A stretch of 64,000 nt of DNA from Algibacter mikhailovii (GCF_014651495.1 NZ_BMWZ01000002.1:186001-250000); one strand, 5' to 3'. Positions 52,710 through 61,960 are shown, numbered from the stretch's first letter. A program made the numbers and translations. Notes: a model not told the origin generated them from the sequence alone.

Positions 52710-53369
52710 ATGAAACTTTCAGAATTTATTATTAACGATATAAAACCTGTAAATAGCATGAGTAAAATCAAGGATTTACAAATGCTATTTAATCAATTGA
52801 CATTTTCTCATGTTCCTGTTGAAGATGACAATAAAACATATTTGGGCAGTTTCTCAGAAACAGATGCGCATTGCTGTGAAAGCGACAAACAACTGCTGGA
52901 TTACAGGTATTCTTTTGAAGACTTTTTTGTTAGAGACACAACAATTTTACTTGATATTATTGAAGCTTTCGCCATAAACTCCACCAACATTATGCCGGTC
53001 TTAAATGCTCGAAATGAGTATCTAGGTTATTATGAATTGAATGACATGATAAACCTTCTTGGAGAATCCCCTTTTTTTAGCGAAGTAGGAGGCGTACTTG
53101 TTGTTGAGAAAGGTATTAATGACTACTCCTTTAGCGAGTTAAGTCAGATTGTTGAATCTAACGATGGAAAACTTTTAGGGGCCTTTATTTCAAAAATGAA
53201 CACTGATTTAGTTCAGATCACTATTAAAATTGGCGGAGCTGGTCTTAATGATATTATTCAAACATTTAGAAGATATAGTTACAACATTCTTTCTGGACAT
53301 GAAGAGGATGGTTACCTAGAAACCCTTAAAGAGCGTTCTGATTATTTGAATAAATACTTAAACATTTAA
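52710..53369 (+). CDS. CBS domain-containing protein
   Basis: A 219-residue protein with a CBS pair at about residues 1-125 (IINDIKPVNSMSKIKDLQML... FSHVPVEDDNKTYLGSFSET; FFVRDTTILLDIIEAFAINS... IMPVLNARNEYLGYYELND). An ACT-like C-terminal region follows (VEKGINDYSFSELSQIVESN, LVQITIKIGGAGLNDIIQTF). Such AcuB-like proteins sense adenine nucleotides or other ligands. It is 3 bp from nadK, so a regulatory link with NAD(P) metabolism is possible. Confidence 0.86.
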   Translation: MKLSEFIINDIKPVNSMSKIKDLQMLFNQLTFSHVPVEDDNKTYLGSFSETDAHCCESDKQLLDYRYSFEDFFVRDTTILLDIIEAFAINSTNIMPVLNARNEYLGYYELNDMINLLGESPFFSEVGGVLVVEKGINDYSFSELSQIVESNDGKLLGAFISKMNTDLVQITIKIGGAGLNDIIQTFRRYSYNILSGHEEDGYLETLKERSDYLNKYLNI

Positions 53370-53372
53370 CCT

Positions 53373-54269
53373 ATGAAAGTTGCAGTTTTTGGCCGATTCT
53401 ATAACGAGCGCACAACAAATTCCGTTGAAAGACTTTCTAAGTTTCTACTTAACAAAAAGATAGAGGTTTGTATAGAACAAGATTTCTTTGATCTATTAAC
53501 TACTGAGCACTCTAAAGAGGCTGGAAATAACGTTTTTTTTGCCGACTTTAAAACTTTTAAAGCTTTAGACACTTCATTTGACTTTCTAGTAAGCATTGGA
53601 GGAGATGGCACTATTTTAAGAGCCATCACATTTGTAAAAGATATAGATATTCCAATTATTGGAATTAATACAGGACGTCTGGGCTTTTTAGCAACCATAC
53701 AGGTTGATGCCATTGAAAACGCATTACAAAACATAATAGATGGTAAATACAAAATTTCAGAAAGAAGTCTTTTAGCAGTAGAAACTTCTCCCGAGAACAA
53801 AGACATCACCGATTTAAGTTTTGCACTTAATGAAGTTGCTGTAAGTAGAAAAAACACCACCTCCATGATTACCGTTGAAACACATCTTGATGGGGAGTAT
53901 TTGACCTCATATTGGAGTGATGGCTTAATTGTGTCTACCCCAACAGGGTCAACAGGATACTCTCTGAGTTGTGGAGGCCCGGTCATTACACCTGGAACCA
54001 ATAGTTTTGCACTAACCCCTATTGCGCCGCATAACTTAAGTGCACGGCCTTTAATCATACCAGATTCTACAGAAATACACCTTAGAGTTAGCGGAAGAGA
54101 GGAAAGCCATTTAGTATCGTTAGACTCCAGAATTGCGACCCTAGAAAATGAAACACTCATTAAAATCAAGAAAGCCGATTTTAAAATTAAAATGATAGAC
54201 CTCCTAAATGAAAGCTTCCTAATCACCCTTAGAAAAAAGTTACTCTGGGGAGAAGATAAGAGAAACTAA
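53373..54269 (+). CDS. nadK: NAD kinase
   Basis: A 298-residue cytoplasmic enzyme that phosphorylates NAD to NADP. The GGDGT motif is in VSIGGDGTILRAI, with INTGRLGFLATI, NEVAVSR and the second conserved block IVSTPTGSTGYSLSCGGPVI. IAPHNLSARPLIIPD completes the signature. It is directly behind the CBS gene and the two form a short operon. Confidence 0.97.
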   Translation: MKVAVFGRFYNERTTNSVERLSKFLLNKKIEVCIEQDFFDLLTTEHSKEAGNNVFFADFKTFKALDTSFDFLVSIGGDGTILRAITFVKDIDIPIIGINTGRLGFLATIQVDAIENALQNIIDGKYKISERSLLAVETSPENKDITDLSFALNEVAVSRKNTTSMITVETHLDGEYLTSYWSDGLIVSTPTGSTGYSLSCGGPVITPGTNSFALTPIAPHNLSARPLIIPDSTEIHLRVSGREESHLVSLDSRIATLENETLIKIKKADFKIKMIDLLNESFLITLRKKLLWGEDKRN

Positions 54270-54355
54270 GTCTCTAAAAAAACAATATTTCTGCAATTTT
54301 CTTGTTTTACACCAAGAGTATTTAGCTCAAATTATCATGGGCTCATCTTATTTAT

Positions 54356-54363
54356 TATATTTG
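54356..54363 (+). promoter_or_regulatory. Candidate -7 box for the DUF6089-uppS-bamA run
   Basis: TATATTTG is a full TAnnTTTG match 18 bp before the DUF6089 gene ATG. No clear -33 TTG was found. Confidence 0.45.
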
Positions 54364-54380
54364 CAAACTTTTGAATACTT

Positions 54381-55067
54381 ATGAGACATTTAACCATATT
54401 GATTTTAAGCATTTTAACTATTAACTTTAGTTATTCTCAAATTCATGAAATTGGCGGTTTTGCCGGTGGAAGCAATTTAATTGGTGACGTAGGTGCCACT
54501 AATTATATTGCGCCCAACGCTCCATCTCTTGGGCTATTGTACAAATGGAATAGAAGTGTAAGACATTCTTGGCGAGCTTCTATTATCTATTCAGACTTAA
54601 AAGCATATGACTCAAAATCAGATGACCCAAGACGTCAACAAAGAGACTATTCGTTTGATTCTAATATGTTAGAGTTTTCTGCCGGTATGGAATTTACTTT
54701 TATTGACTTTGATTTACATTCGGGAGACAAGGTTTACACACCTTATCTCTATGGCGGCCTTAGCACTGCAAGACACAATAACTACTATTTTTTAAATGGT
54801 GCTCAAAGACCCGAAAACACCAAAAGCTGGGCTTTTGGTATCCCAGGGGCTATAGGTTTTAAGGCCAGTTTTATAGACCATATTGTATTAGGTATAGAAA
54901 TTGGAGCACGTTATACGTTCTCTGATAATATTGATGGAAACAATCCAAAAAACCCAGAATACCAACAATACAAGTTTGGAAATATTAACAACAATGACTG
55001 GTATGTGTTTTCAGGTTTTACTTTAACCTATACATTTGGACAAAACCCTTGCTATTGCGTAGATTAA
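54381..55067 (+). CDS. DUF6089 outer membrane beta-barrel protein
   Basis: A 228-residue protein with a signal peptide (MRHLTILILSILTINFSYSQ) and an eight-stranded-type small barrel (EIGGFAGGSNLIGDVGATNY, FSAGMEFTFIDFDLHSG, TPYLYGGLSTARHN, IEIGARYTFSDNIDG) ending in WYVFSGFTLTYTFGQNPCYC. The family is restricted to Bacteroidota and nearly always lies directly before uppS and bamA, suggesting a part in outer-membrane assembly. uppS begins 1 bp after its stop. Confidence 0.9.
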   Translation: MRHLTILILSILTINFSYSQIHEIGGFAGGSNLIGDVGATNYIAPNAPSLGLLYKWNRSVRHSWRASIIYSDLKAYDSKSDDPRRQQRDYSFDSNMLEFSAGMEFTFIDFDLHSGDKVYTPYLYGGLSTARHNNYYFLNGAQRPENTKSWAFGIPGAIGFKASFIDHIVLGIEIGARYTFSDNIDGNNPKNPEYQQYKFGNINNNDWYVFSGFTLTYTFGQNPCYCVD

Positions 55068-55068
55068 A

Positions 55069-55809
55069 ATGGATTTAAAAGAACGTATACTAACAAAGAA
55101 ACTACCACAGCACATTGCTATCATAATGGATGGTAATGGCCGTTGGGCGAAACAAAAAGGACTAATACGCGCTATTGGCCATGAAAACGGCACTAAATCT
55201 GTAAGACAAACAGTTGAAGGTTGTGCTGAATTAGGTGTTAAAAATCTAACCTTGTATGCCTTTTCAACCGAAAATTGGAATAGGCCAAAGCTTGAGGTCA
55301 AGACCCTCATGAAGCTTTTAGTCTCTTCTCTAAAAAAAGAAATTAAAACACTTCAAGATAATGATATTAAACTATCGGCAATAGGGTCTTTAAACACCTT
55401 GCCACAGAAAGTTCATAAAGAACTTCTTGAAGTTATAGAAAGCACCAAGAACAATACAAGAATGACATTAACATTGGCATTAAGCTATGGTTCTAGAGAA
55501 GAAATAGTAAACACTATCAAGGAAATTAGTAATAAAGTTAAAAATAATATAATTTCGCCGGAAATAATTGATGAATCAATTATAAATGAGCATCTTTACA
55601 CGCGAAATTTACCAGACGTAGATTTGCTTATTAGAACTAGTGGGGAGCAGCGTATTAGCAACTTTTTATTATGGCAAATTGCTTATGCTGAATTATTTTT
55701 TACAAATGTTTTGTGGCCAGATTTCACAAAACAGCATTTGTATGAAGCAATTATTGAATATCAAAAAAGAGAACGACGATTTGGGAAAACGAGTGAACAA
55801 CTTAGTTAA
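55069..55809 (+). CDS. uppS: Isoprenyl transferase (undecaprenyl diphosphate synthase)
   Basis: A 246-residue cis-prenyltransferase that builds the C55 lipid carrier for peptidoglycan and O-antigen. The diagnostic motifs are HIAIIMDGNGRWAKQKGLIR, IGHENGTKSVRQTVEG, NLTLYAFSTENWNRP and LIRTSGEQRISNFLLWQIAY, with LWPDF near the end. Complete. The 3' end overlaps the probable bamA start by 17 bp, coupling lipid-carrier synthesis to outer-membrane assembly. Confidence 0.97.
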   Translation: MDLKERILTKKLPQHIAIIMDGNGRWAKQKGLIRAIGHENGTKSVRQTVEGCAELGVKNLTLYAFSTENWNRPKLEVKTLMKLLVSSLKKEIKTLQDNDIKLSAIGSLNTLPQKVHKELLEVIESTKNNTRMTLTLALSYGSREEIVNTIKEISNKVKNNIISPEIIDESIINEHLYTRNLPDVDLLIRTSGEQRISNFLLWQIAYAELFFTNVLWPDFTKQHLYEAIIEYQKRERRFGKTSEQLS

Positions 55810-58381
55810 TATTTTACCTATTACCACATATTTAAAGTATTGCCTAGCTATAATTCTTTTTATTAGCTGCTATCATATTGAAGCCCAAGAACTCAAAGGA
55901 AAATATACTATTGGGGGTATATCGGTTGCTGGTAACACCTCTTTTAGCGAACAAACCATTATAACCTACTCTGGCTTAAGCAAAGGGAAAGAAGTATCCA
56001 TTCCTGGAGAAGAAATAAGCACGGCTATTAAAAAGCTTTGGAATTCAAAATTATTCAATGATATTGAAGTTTACGTTACTAAAGTTGAAGATAAAGTTGC
56101 CTTTTTAGAAATAAGGCTATCAGACTTACCTCAAATCAATGAAGTTAAAGTCAATGGTGTAAAGAAAAGTGAACAAGAAAAAGTCATAAAAGAAAATACA
56201 CTTACAAGAGGGGTTAAGGTTACTGAAAACCTGCTAACAAATACCAAAAATTTTATAGAGAAGAAATACAAAAAAAAGGGGTTTGTTAATACCAAAGTTT
56301 ATATCAATGCCATAGACGTTCAAGACTCATTAGAAACAGCTAGAGTTAATTTATTGGTTAATATTGACCAAGGTAAAAAAGTAAAAATTAAAGACATTAC
56401 ATTTAACGGTAATGACGTTTTAAGCGATGATAAGCTTAGAAAAAGTATGAAAAGCACTAAGAAAATTATGCGTCTTAGAGTTTGGAAACGTTCTAAATTT
56501 ATTGATTCTGCCTATCAAGCGGACTTGGGTCATGTTATTGATACTTATAAAGAAAATGGATATAGAGATGCCAGAATCATATCAGATAGCATCATTAGAA
56601 ATAATGATAAAACAATCTCTCTTCAAATTAATGTAAATGAAGGGGAGCTGTATAAATTTGGTAATATCAACTTTATTGGTAATACCGTTTATTCTAATGA
56701 GTATTTAAGTAGAATTTTACGTATTAACAAAGGGGACACATACAACGGTATTCTTTTACAAAAGCGAATTGCAGACGCCTCGAAACCAGATGCCTTTGAT
56801 ATTACAAATCAGTATCAAAACAACGGGTATTTGTTTTCAAGTGTAAACTCTGTTGAAGTTAATGCAGATAACAATATCATTGATATTGAAATTAGAATAT
56901 CAGAAGGTAAACCGGCCTATTTTAATAACGTTAGTGTTATTGGTAATGAAAAGACCAATGACCACGTAATATATAGAGAATTAAGAACGCGTCCTGGCCA
57001 GCTCTATAGTAAGGCCAATGTTGTTCGTACGGTTCGAGAACTTGGGCAACTAGGCTTTTTTGAGGCACAAGAAATCACACCTAACTTTATAAACCCCAAT
57101 CCTAATGAGGGAACCATTGACATGGAATATTCGGTAAAGGAAACTGGATCCAGTCAAATTGAACTACAAGGTGGTTATGGTGGCGGTGGTTTTATTGGTA
57201 CTTTAGGACTTTCTTTTAATAACTTTTCTATTAAAGATATCTTTAAAAAAGACGCCTATAAGCCAATACCTATGGGTGACGGTCAAAAATTAGCTTTACG
57301 TTTACAGGCTAGTAGATTTTATCAAACCTATAGTTTTTCATTTTCCGAACCTTGGCTAGGAGGAAAACGTCCAGTTCAATTTTCTTCTTCATTATCACAT
57401 ACAAGACAATTTTTATACAATCCCGTTACCAGAGATGCTGATAAAAGTAGAAGTTTTAACATTACTGGTATAACGTTTGGATTAGCAAAGCGCCTTACGG
57501 TACCAGATGATTTCTTTACCTTATCACAGGCTATTAGCTACCAGCGCTATGACTTGAACAACTATAACACCGGATTATTTACCTTTGGAGATGGATATTC
57601 AAACAACCTTTCATATACTATTGGTATAAGCAGAAATAATACGAGTGTCGACCCTATATACCCAGTAGCGGGCTCTAGCTTTTCTGCTAGCCTTAAATTT
57701 TCTCCGCCTTGGTCATTACTTGATGGTGTAGATTACACCGCCTTAAAAAATGAGCGTGAAGAGAATCAAGCCATTCAACGTGATGTTAATAGTACGCCCA
57801 AAGAAGTTGCAGAGGCTACTACCAGAATCTCCGAAATTGACCAAGAACGTTATAGATGGCTAGAATTTTATAAAATTAAGTTCAAAGGAGAATGGTATAC
57901 ACAAATAACTAAAAATTTAGTCCTTAGACCGCTTGTAGAATTTGGCTTTTTAGGAGCTTATAATAATGATAGAGGTGTAATTCCTTTTGAACGCTTCTTT
58001 GTTGGTGGTGATGGTCTTGGTAACTATAGTCTTGATGGAAGAGAGGCTATTCAATTACGTGGTTACCCTAACCAATCATTATCGAGTGTAGATGGAGGTA
58101 CTATTTATAATAAATTTTCTTTAGAGTTACGTTATCCAATAACCTTGAAATCATCAGCCAAAATTTATGGTCTTGGCTTTTTAGAAGCGGGTTCATCATT
58201 TGGTGAATTTAAAGATTACAACCCTTTTGATTTAAATCGTTCAGCGGGTGTTGGTCTTCGTATATTTATGCCTGCTTTTGGATTATTGGGGATAGATTTC
58301 GGTTATGGGTTTGACCCTCTACCTGGTTTAGTAACGCCTAACGGATGGGAAACGCACTTTATCATTGGACAACAGTTTTAA
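55793..58381 (+). CDS. bamA: Outer membrane protein assembly factor BamA
   Basis: An 862-residue Omp85 protein that inserts beta-barrels into the outer membrane. The signal peptide (NILPITTYLKYCLAIILFIS) precedes five POTRA domains (for example KGKYTIGGISVAGNTSFSEQ, EVKVNGVKKSEQEKVIKENT, YKFGNINFIGNTVYSNEYLS). A C-terminal 16-strand barrel follows, with RFFVGGDGLGNYSLDGREAI and LRGYP (the VRGY-type lid) and a final aromatic strand ending in GQQF. I chose the GTG at 55793, giving the signal peptide a normal N-region. The longer frame from an ATG at 55640 lies inside uppS and is not credible. Confidence 0.95.
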   Translation: MNNLVNILPITTYLKYCLAIILFISCYHIEAQELKGKYTIGGISVAGNTSFSEQTIITYSGLSKGKEVSIPGEEISTAIKKLWNSKLFNDIEVYVTKVEDKVAFLEIRLSDLPQINEVKVNGVKKSEQEKVIKENTLTRGVKVTENLLTNTKNFIEKKYKKKGFVNTKVYINAIDVQDSLETARVNLLVNIDQGKKVKIKDITFNGNDVLSDDKLRKSMKSTKKIMRLRVWKRSKFIDSAYQADLGHVIDTYKENGYRDARIISDSIIRNNDKTISLQINVNEGELYKFGNINFIGNTVYSNEYLSRILRINKGDTYNGILLQKRIADASKPDAFDITNQYQNNGYLFSSVNSVEVNADNNIIDIEIRISEGKPAYFNNVSVIGNEKTNDHVIYRELRTRPGQLYSKANVVRTVRELGQLGFFEAQEITPNFINPNPNEGTIDMEYSVKETGSSQIELQGGYGGGGFIGTLGLSFNNFSIKDIFKKDAYKPIPMGDGQKLALRLQASRFYQTYSFSFSEPWLGGKRPVQFSSSLSHTRQFLYNPVTRDADKSRSFNITGITFGLAKRLTVPDDFFTLSQAISYQRYDLNNYNTGLFTFGDGYSNNLSYTIGISRNNTSVDPIYPVAGSSFSASLKFSPPWSLLDGVDYTALKNEREENQAIQRDVNSTPKEVAEATTRISEIDQERYRWLEFYKIKFKGEWYTQITKNLVLRPLVEFGFLGAYNNDRGVIPFERFFVGGDGLGNYSLDGREAIQLRGYPNQSLSSVDGGTIYNKFSLELRYPITLKSSAKIYGLGFLEAGSSFGEFKDYNPFDLNRSAGVGLRIFMPAFGLLGIDFGYGFDPLPGLVTPNGWETHFIIGQQF

Positions 58382-58395
58382 ACATAAAAATTAAT

Positions 58396-58412
58396 TTGGC
58401 ACGATATTTTCT
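58396..58412 (+). promoter_or_regulatory. Possible sigma-54 (-24/-12) promoter
   Basis: TTGGCACG at 58396-58403 matches the -24 element exactly, and after four bases TTTCT (58408-58412) differs from the -12 TTGCW by one base. The GG-to-C spacing is correct. It would read into the ompH pair. Confidence 0.4.
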
Positions 58413-58466
58413 TTTAACACTTTAATGATTTGCATGGGAATTAAAATTTTTAATAATATATTTCGT

Positions 58467-58474
58467 TAGTTTTG
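58467..58474 (+). promoter_or_regulatory. Candidate -7 box for ompH genes
   Basis: TAGTTTTG is a full TAnnTTTG match, 83 bp before the first ompH ATG, downstream of the possible sigma-54 site. Confidence 0.4.
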
Positions 58475-58556
58475 AAGAATAAGTCTAAAAAGACAGAAAG
58501 AGACGCCCTGTTTTTTTGAGATTTATAAAGCCACCAATTATAAAACATTAAAACAG

Positions 58557-59564
58557 ATGAAAAATAAGGTTCTTTTTTTACTGACACTAGTTTTTATGTC
58601 TGCTCTGTCATTACATGCGCAGCGCGGTGTAAGAATTGGCTATATAGATACTGAATATATCTTAGAAAACGTTCCTGAATATCAAGAAGCATCAGCACAG
58701 CTTGACGCTAGAGCACAAAAATGGAAGAATGAGATTCAAGGTAAACTTTCAACTGTTGCACAAAAAAGAAAAGATCTGAGCAACGAAAAAGCTTTGTTAA
58801 CCCAAGAATTAATTGATGAACGTCAAGAGGATATTGATTTTGAAGAAAACGAAATATTAGATTATCAACAGAAACGGTTTGGGCCTAATGGCGACTTATT
58901 TATTCAAAAAAGGTCATTAATGCAACCTATTCAAGATCAAATTTTTTCTGCCGTTCAAGATATTGCAAGTGGTAAAAAATATGATTTCATTTTTGATAAA
59001 TCATCGGATGCTGTCATGTTATTTTCAGCAAAACAGTATGATTTAAGCGAACAAATTTTAAGAAGCATAAAAAGAACATCAAAAAGAACGCAAGCACAAT
59101 CAAAAGCAGCACGAAAAGAAGCCGAGAATGAGGAGTTAATTCCTGAAATTAATGAAGAAAAAGAGGCTAGAGAAAAGGCGCTAGAGGAAAAGAAAGTAGC
59201 TCGCGAAAGTGCTATTGAAAAAGCTAGGCAAGAAAAATTAGCGGCACGTGAGGCCAAAGTTAAAGCCTCAGAAGAAAGACGAAGAAAAATATTAGAAGAT
59301 CGAGAAAAAGCAAAACAATCGAAACTAGAGTCCAGAAGTGCAACGACAGAAGCCATAGTCACTGAAGGCGCAGGTGATCTTCAAAAAGCTACTGCTGATG
59401 AGAAAGTCGCTGAACCTAAAACAAGAGAACAGCTTATTGAAGAAAATAGACAACGAAAATTAAAAGAACGCGAAGAAAGAAAAAAAGCACTGGAAGAAAG
59501 AAAAAGAAAAATACTAGAAGATCGCCAAAAGGCTAAAGACAGTATAAACGCAAGTAGAAAATAA
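58557..59564 (+). CDS. OmpH/Skp family periplasmic chaperone with a charged C-terminal extension
   Basis: A 335-residue exported protein. The signal peptide (MKNKVLFLLTLVFMSALSLHA) and OmpH domain (RIGYIDTEYILENVPEYQEA, then a long coiled coil, ILDYQQKRFGPNGDLFIQKR, KYDFIFDKSSDAVMLF) fill about 1-175. Residues about 185-335 form a Lys/Glu/Arg-rich helix that holds a 40-residue repeat (221-260 and 295-334; both carry RKILEDR-KAK). Skp chaperones guide outer-membrane proteins to BamA, encoded just upstream. The extension is about as long as the domain itself. Confidence 0.9.
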   Translation: MKNKVLFLLTLVFMSALSLHAQRGVRIGYIDTEYILENVPEYQEASAQLDARAQKWKNEIQGKLSTVAQKRKDLSNEKALLTQELIDERQEDIDFEENEILDYQQKRFGPNGDLFIQKRSLMQPIQDQIFSAVQDIASGKKYDFIFDKSSDAVMLFSAKQYDLSEQILRSIKRTSKRTQAQSKAARKEAENEELIPEINEEKEAREKALEEKKVARESAIEKARQEKLAAREAKVKASEERRRKILEDREKAKQSKLESRSATTEAIVTEGAGDLQKATADEKVAEPKTREQLIEENRQRKLKEREERKKALEERKRKILEDRQKAKDSINASRK

Positions 59565-59594
59565 ATTTATAACACACTTAACACTTATTTAAAA

Positions 59595-60095
59595 ATGAAA
59601 CAATTAAAAACTCTATTATTAGCAACTGCATTATGTTTTGTAACCGTTAGTTTGACACAAGCACAAAGCAAAATTGCTCATATAAACACGCAAGAGTTAA
59701 TTGCAGCTATGCCTGAAGCTAAAGCAGCACAAACGGAGATTGAAACATTGGGAAAAACATATCAAACAGATATTCAAGCTTCCATTACTGAATACCAAAA
59801 TACAGTAAAACAATATGAAGCTGAAGCCGCTACAAAAACTGATGAAGAAAATCAAAAAAGAGGTTTAGAATTACAAGAAAAGCAACAACGTATTCAACAA
59901 TTTAGATCAGATGCACAACAAGACATCGCTAAAAAAGAAGCTGAATTGTTTAAACCTATTCAAGAAAAAGCAATGGCAGCTATAAATACTGTCGCTAAAG
60001 AAAAAGGGTATCAATATGTTTTAGATAGAGCTACTTTAATTGTTGCCGAAGGTGATGATATATTAGCTGATGTAAAGAAAAACTTAGGCATCTAA
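59595..60095 (+). CDS. OmpH/Skp family periplasmic chaperone
   Basis: A 166-residue protein of ordinary Skp length: signal peptide (MKQLKTLLLATALCFVTVSL, cleaved near AQA/QS), SKIAHINTQELIAAMPEAKA, a long coiled coil (IQASITEYQNTVKQYEAEAA) and the closing KEKGYQYVLDRATLIVAEGD. It holds unfolded outer-membrane proteins in the periplasm for BamA. It is 30 bp after the longer OmpH gene, so the two are paralogues in one transcript, and is followed by a terminator. Confidence 0.94.
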   Translation: MKQLKTLLLATALCFVTVSLTQAQSKIAHINTQELIAAMPEAKAAQTEIETLGKTYQTDIQASITEYQNTVKQYEAEAATKTDEENQKRGLELQEKQQRIQQFRSDAQQDIAKKEAELFKPIQEKAMAAINTVAKEKGYQYVLDRATLIVAEGDDILADVKKNLGI

Positions 60096-60117
60096 AACTT
60101 TTACAATATTACATGCT

Positions 60118-60149
60118 AAAAGCTGCCTTATTCAAGGCAGCTTTTTTTT
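60118..60149 (+). terminator. Intrinsic terminator after the ompH pair
   Basis: AAAAGCTGCCTT (60118-60129) pairs with AAGGCAGCTTTT (60134-60145), four-base loop, followed by T residues. It separates the uppS-bamA-ompH run from murI. Confidence 0.92.
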
Positions 60150-60320
60150 GTTTCAATGATGACATTCTTCTTTAAATAATAGTTGCTCTAGGTAAACTGT
60201 TTTACTTAATTCTTTAATTTATGATGTAACTATAACAATGACTCTATTTAATTTTTATATTTTGTAATAAATTATTAGCATTATTGTCCTTTTAAGTAAT
60301 CCTTACCAAGTTGTTCTAAA

Positions 60321-61100
60321 ATGAGTACAAACCCTATAGGTATTTTTGATTCTGGTGTAGGTGGCACCTCCATTTGGAAAGAGATTCAATTACTTTTACC
60401 CAATGAAAACTCTATCTATCTAGCAGATAGCAGAAATGCGCCATATGGTCCTAAGGGTAAAAATGCAATTATTGACTTATGCGTTAAAAATACGGAATAC
60501 CTTCTTCAACGAAATTGCAAACTTATTGTAGTGGCATGCAATACTGCTACAACAAATGCTATAGACTATCTAAGACAAACTTATAACATTCCTTTTATAG
60601 GCATTGAGCCAGCCATAAAACCTGCTGCCTTACAAACTAAAACCAATGCTGTAGGTATTTTAGCTACTGAAGGTACTTTAAGTAGTGAACTTTTTTCAAA
60701 GACTTCTAACTTATTTGCTAGTCATGTTTTGGTTGTTGAGCAAAATGGTAATGGTATTGTGGAACTTATAGAAAGTGGAAAATTATATTCTCCTGAAATG
60801 GAATCGCTATTACACCTTTATCTTGAACCTATGATTAAGGCGAATATTGATTATTTAGTATTGGGTTGCACCCATTATCCGTATTTAATACCTCTACTTA
60901 TTAACATATTACCTAATCATGTTAGGATTATTGATTCTGGTGAAGCTGTTGCGAAACAAACAAAATCCATATTAACACAAAATAATCTACTAAACCAGAA
61001 AAAACTTACAACAAAACATTTCTTTTTTACTAATGGTGATCCTGCCATTTTGAAGTCCTTATTAGGCCAAAAGCATCATGTAGAGGATAGATATTTTTAA
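60321..61100 (+). CDS. murI: Glutamate racemase
   Basis: A 259-residue cofactor-independent racemase giving D-glutamate for peptidoglycan. The catalytic cysteines lie in VVACNTATTNAIDYLR and LVLGCTHYPYLIPLL; the N-terminal GIFDSGVGGTSIWKEI and YLADSRNAPYGPKGK are standard. It has its own spacer of 170 bp after the ompH terminator, so it is likely separately transcribed. Confidence 0.96.
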   Translation: MSTNPIGIFDSGVGGTSIWKEIQLLLPNENSIYLADSRNAPYGPKGKNAIIDLCVKNTEYLLQRNCKLIVVACNTATTNAIDYLRQTYNIPFIGIEPAIKPAALQTKTNAVGILATEGTLSSELFSKTSNLFASHVLVVEQNGNGIVELIESGKLYSPEMESLLHLYLEPMIKANIDYLVLGCTHYPYLIPLLINILPNHVRIIDSGEAVAKQTKSILTQNNLLNQKKLTTKHFFFTNGDPAILKSLLGQKHHVEDRYF

Positions 61101-61151
61101 AAATTAACAAATGTTAACAAAAAAAACACAACACTCTATTTTTTAGCACTT

Positions 61152-61187
61152 TACATTTGTTTTCTTTGTAAAAAAAAACTACATTTG
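61152..61187 (+). promoter_or_regulatory. Twin -7 boxes upstream of the response-regulator-like gene
   Basis: TACATTTG occurs at 61152-61159 and again at 61180-61187, both full TAnnTTTG matches. The TTG inside the first copy (61157-61159) is 20 bp before the second and can act as its -33 element. Confidence 0.5.
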
Positions 61188-61285
61188 AGCATGTATCTAT
61201 CATACATGTAAAGTTTTGAAACTCATTAAAATGCAGCTCCCTTAGGCGCCAATTATAGTAACTCATTTTGATAAATTATCATTAT

Positions 61286-61960
61286 ATGTTACCAATAATA
61301 AATACTTTCATTATTAATGAGCATCAAATTACTGCTCAAGCTTATAAAAATATACTTATCTCAAATCAAAAGGACTTAAAGTTAAGACTAAATACATACG
61401 TCTTAAATGATATTTCTTCGACTATTGAAAACTTTAAGAAGAGCTCTTCCCTTCCCGAGTATCACCTACTTATTTTAGACACAAATGTGACATTTAATAG
61501 TACTGATAAGATAAATTCTATTGAAAAGTTATGTCTATTTATCAAACAAAAGTCACCTCAAACAAAACTGATAATTACAACTTCGAGTAAAAATAATTTA
61601 AGATTAATTAATTTATTAACTCGAGTGAATCCAGATGGTCTTCTGGTTAAATCGGACATTACAAATCTTGATCTTTCATCTGCGATTAGACGATTATTAA
61701 GCGGAAATCCTTACTACAGTAGTTCTGTACTAAAACTTTTTAGAAAAAAAATAGCCCAAAATATAATTTTAGATTCTATAGATACCGAAATACTCAAAGA
61801 GTTATCAAACGGTTCAAAAATGATGGAATTATTAAAAATAATTCCTCTAACCAAATCAGGGATTGAAAAAAGAAAACGGCGGTTAAAACAAATTTTCCAT
61901 ACCAAAACTAATAGTGATCGTGAGTTAGTCTTATCAGCAAAAGAACAAGGCTTTCTATAA
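61286..61960 (+). CDS. Divergent response-regulator-like protein (NarL-type layout)
   Basis: A 224-residue protein. The N-terminal part (about 1-135) looks like a receiver domain: INTFIINEHQITAQAYKNIL at the acid-pocket position (NEH where DDH is usual), YHLLILDTNV with a possible phospho-acceptor Asp, TKLIITTSS (switch Thr/Ser) and PDGLLVKSD (conserved Lys). The C-terminus resembles a LuxR-type HTH (DTEILKELSNGSKMMELLKI, SGIEKRKRRLKQIF). The acidic pocket is partly lost, so phosphorylation is uncertain. No histidine kinase is near. I set the start at the ATG 61286; a TTG at 61268 is weaker. It precedes the protease gene by 315 bp. Confidence 0.65.
   Translation: MLPIINTFIINEHQITAQAYKNILISNQKDLKLRLNTYVLNDISSTIENFKKSSSLPEYHLLILDTNVTFNSTDKINSIEKLCLFIKQKSPQTKLIITTSSKNNLRLINLLTRVNPDGLLVKSDITNLDLSSAIRRLLSGNPYYSSSVLKLFRKKIAQNIILDSIDTEILKELSNGSKMMELLKIIPLTKSGIEKRKRRLKQIFHTKTNSDRELVLSAKEQGFL

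Noticed and set aside
53399-54226. Leftward 275-codon frame opposite nadK
   Set aside because: A shadow of the intact nadK gene, rich in Ser/Leu/Val as expected from reading the opposite strand; no promoter or motif.
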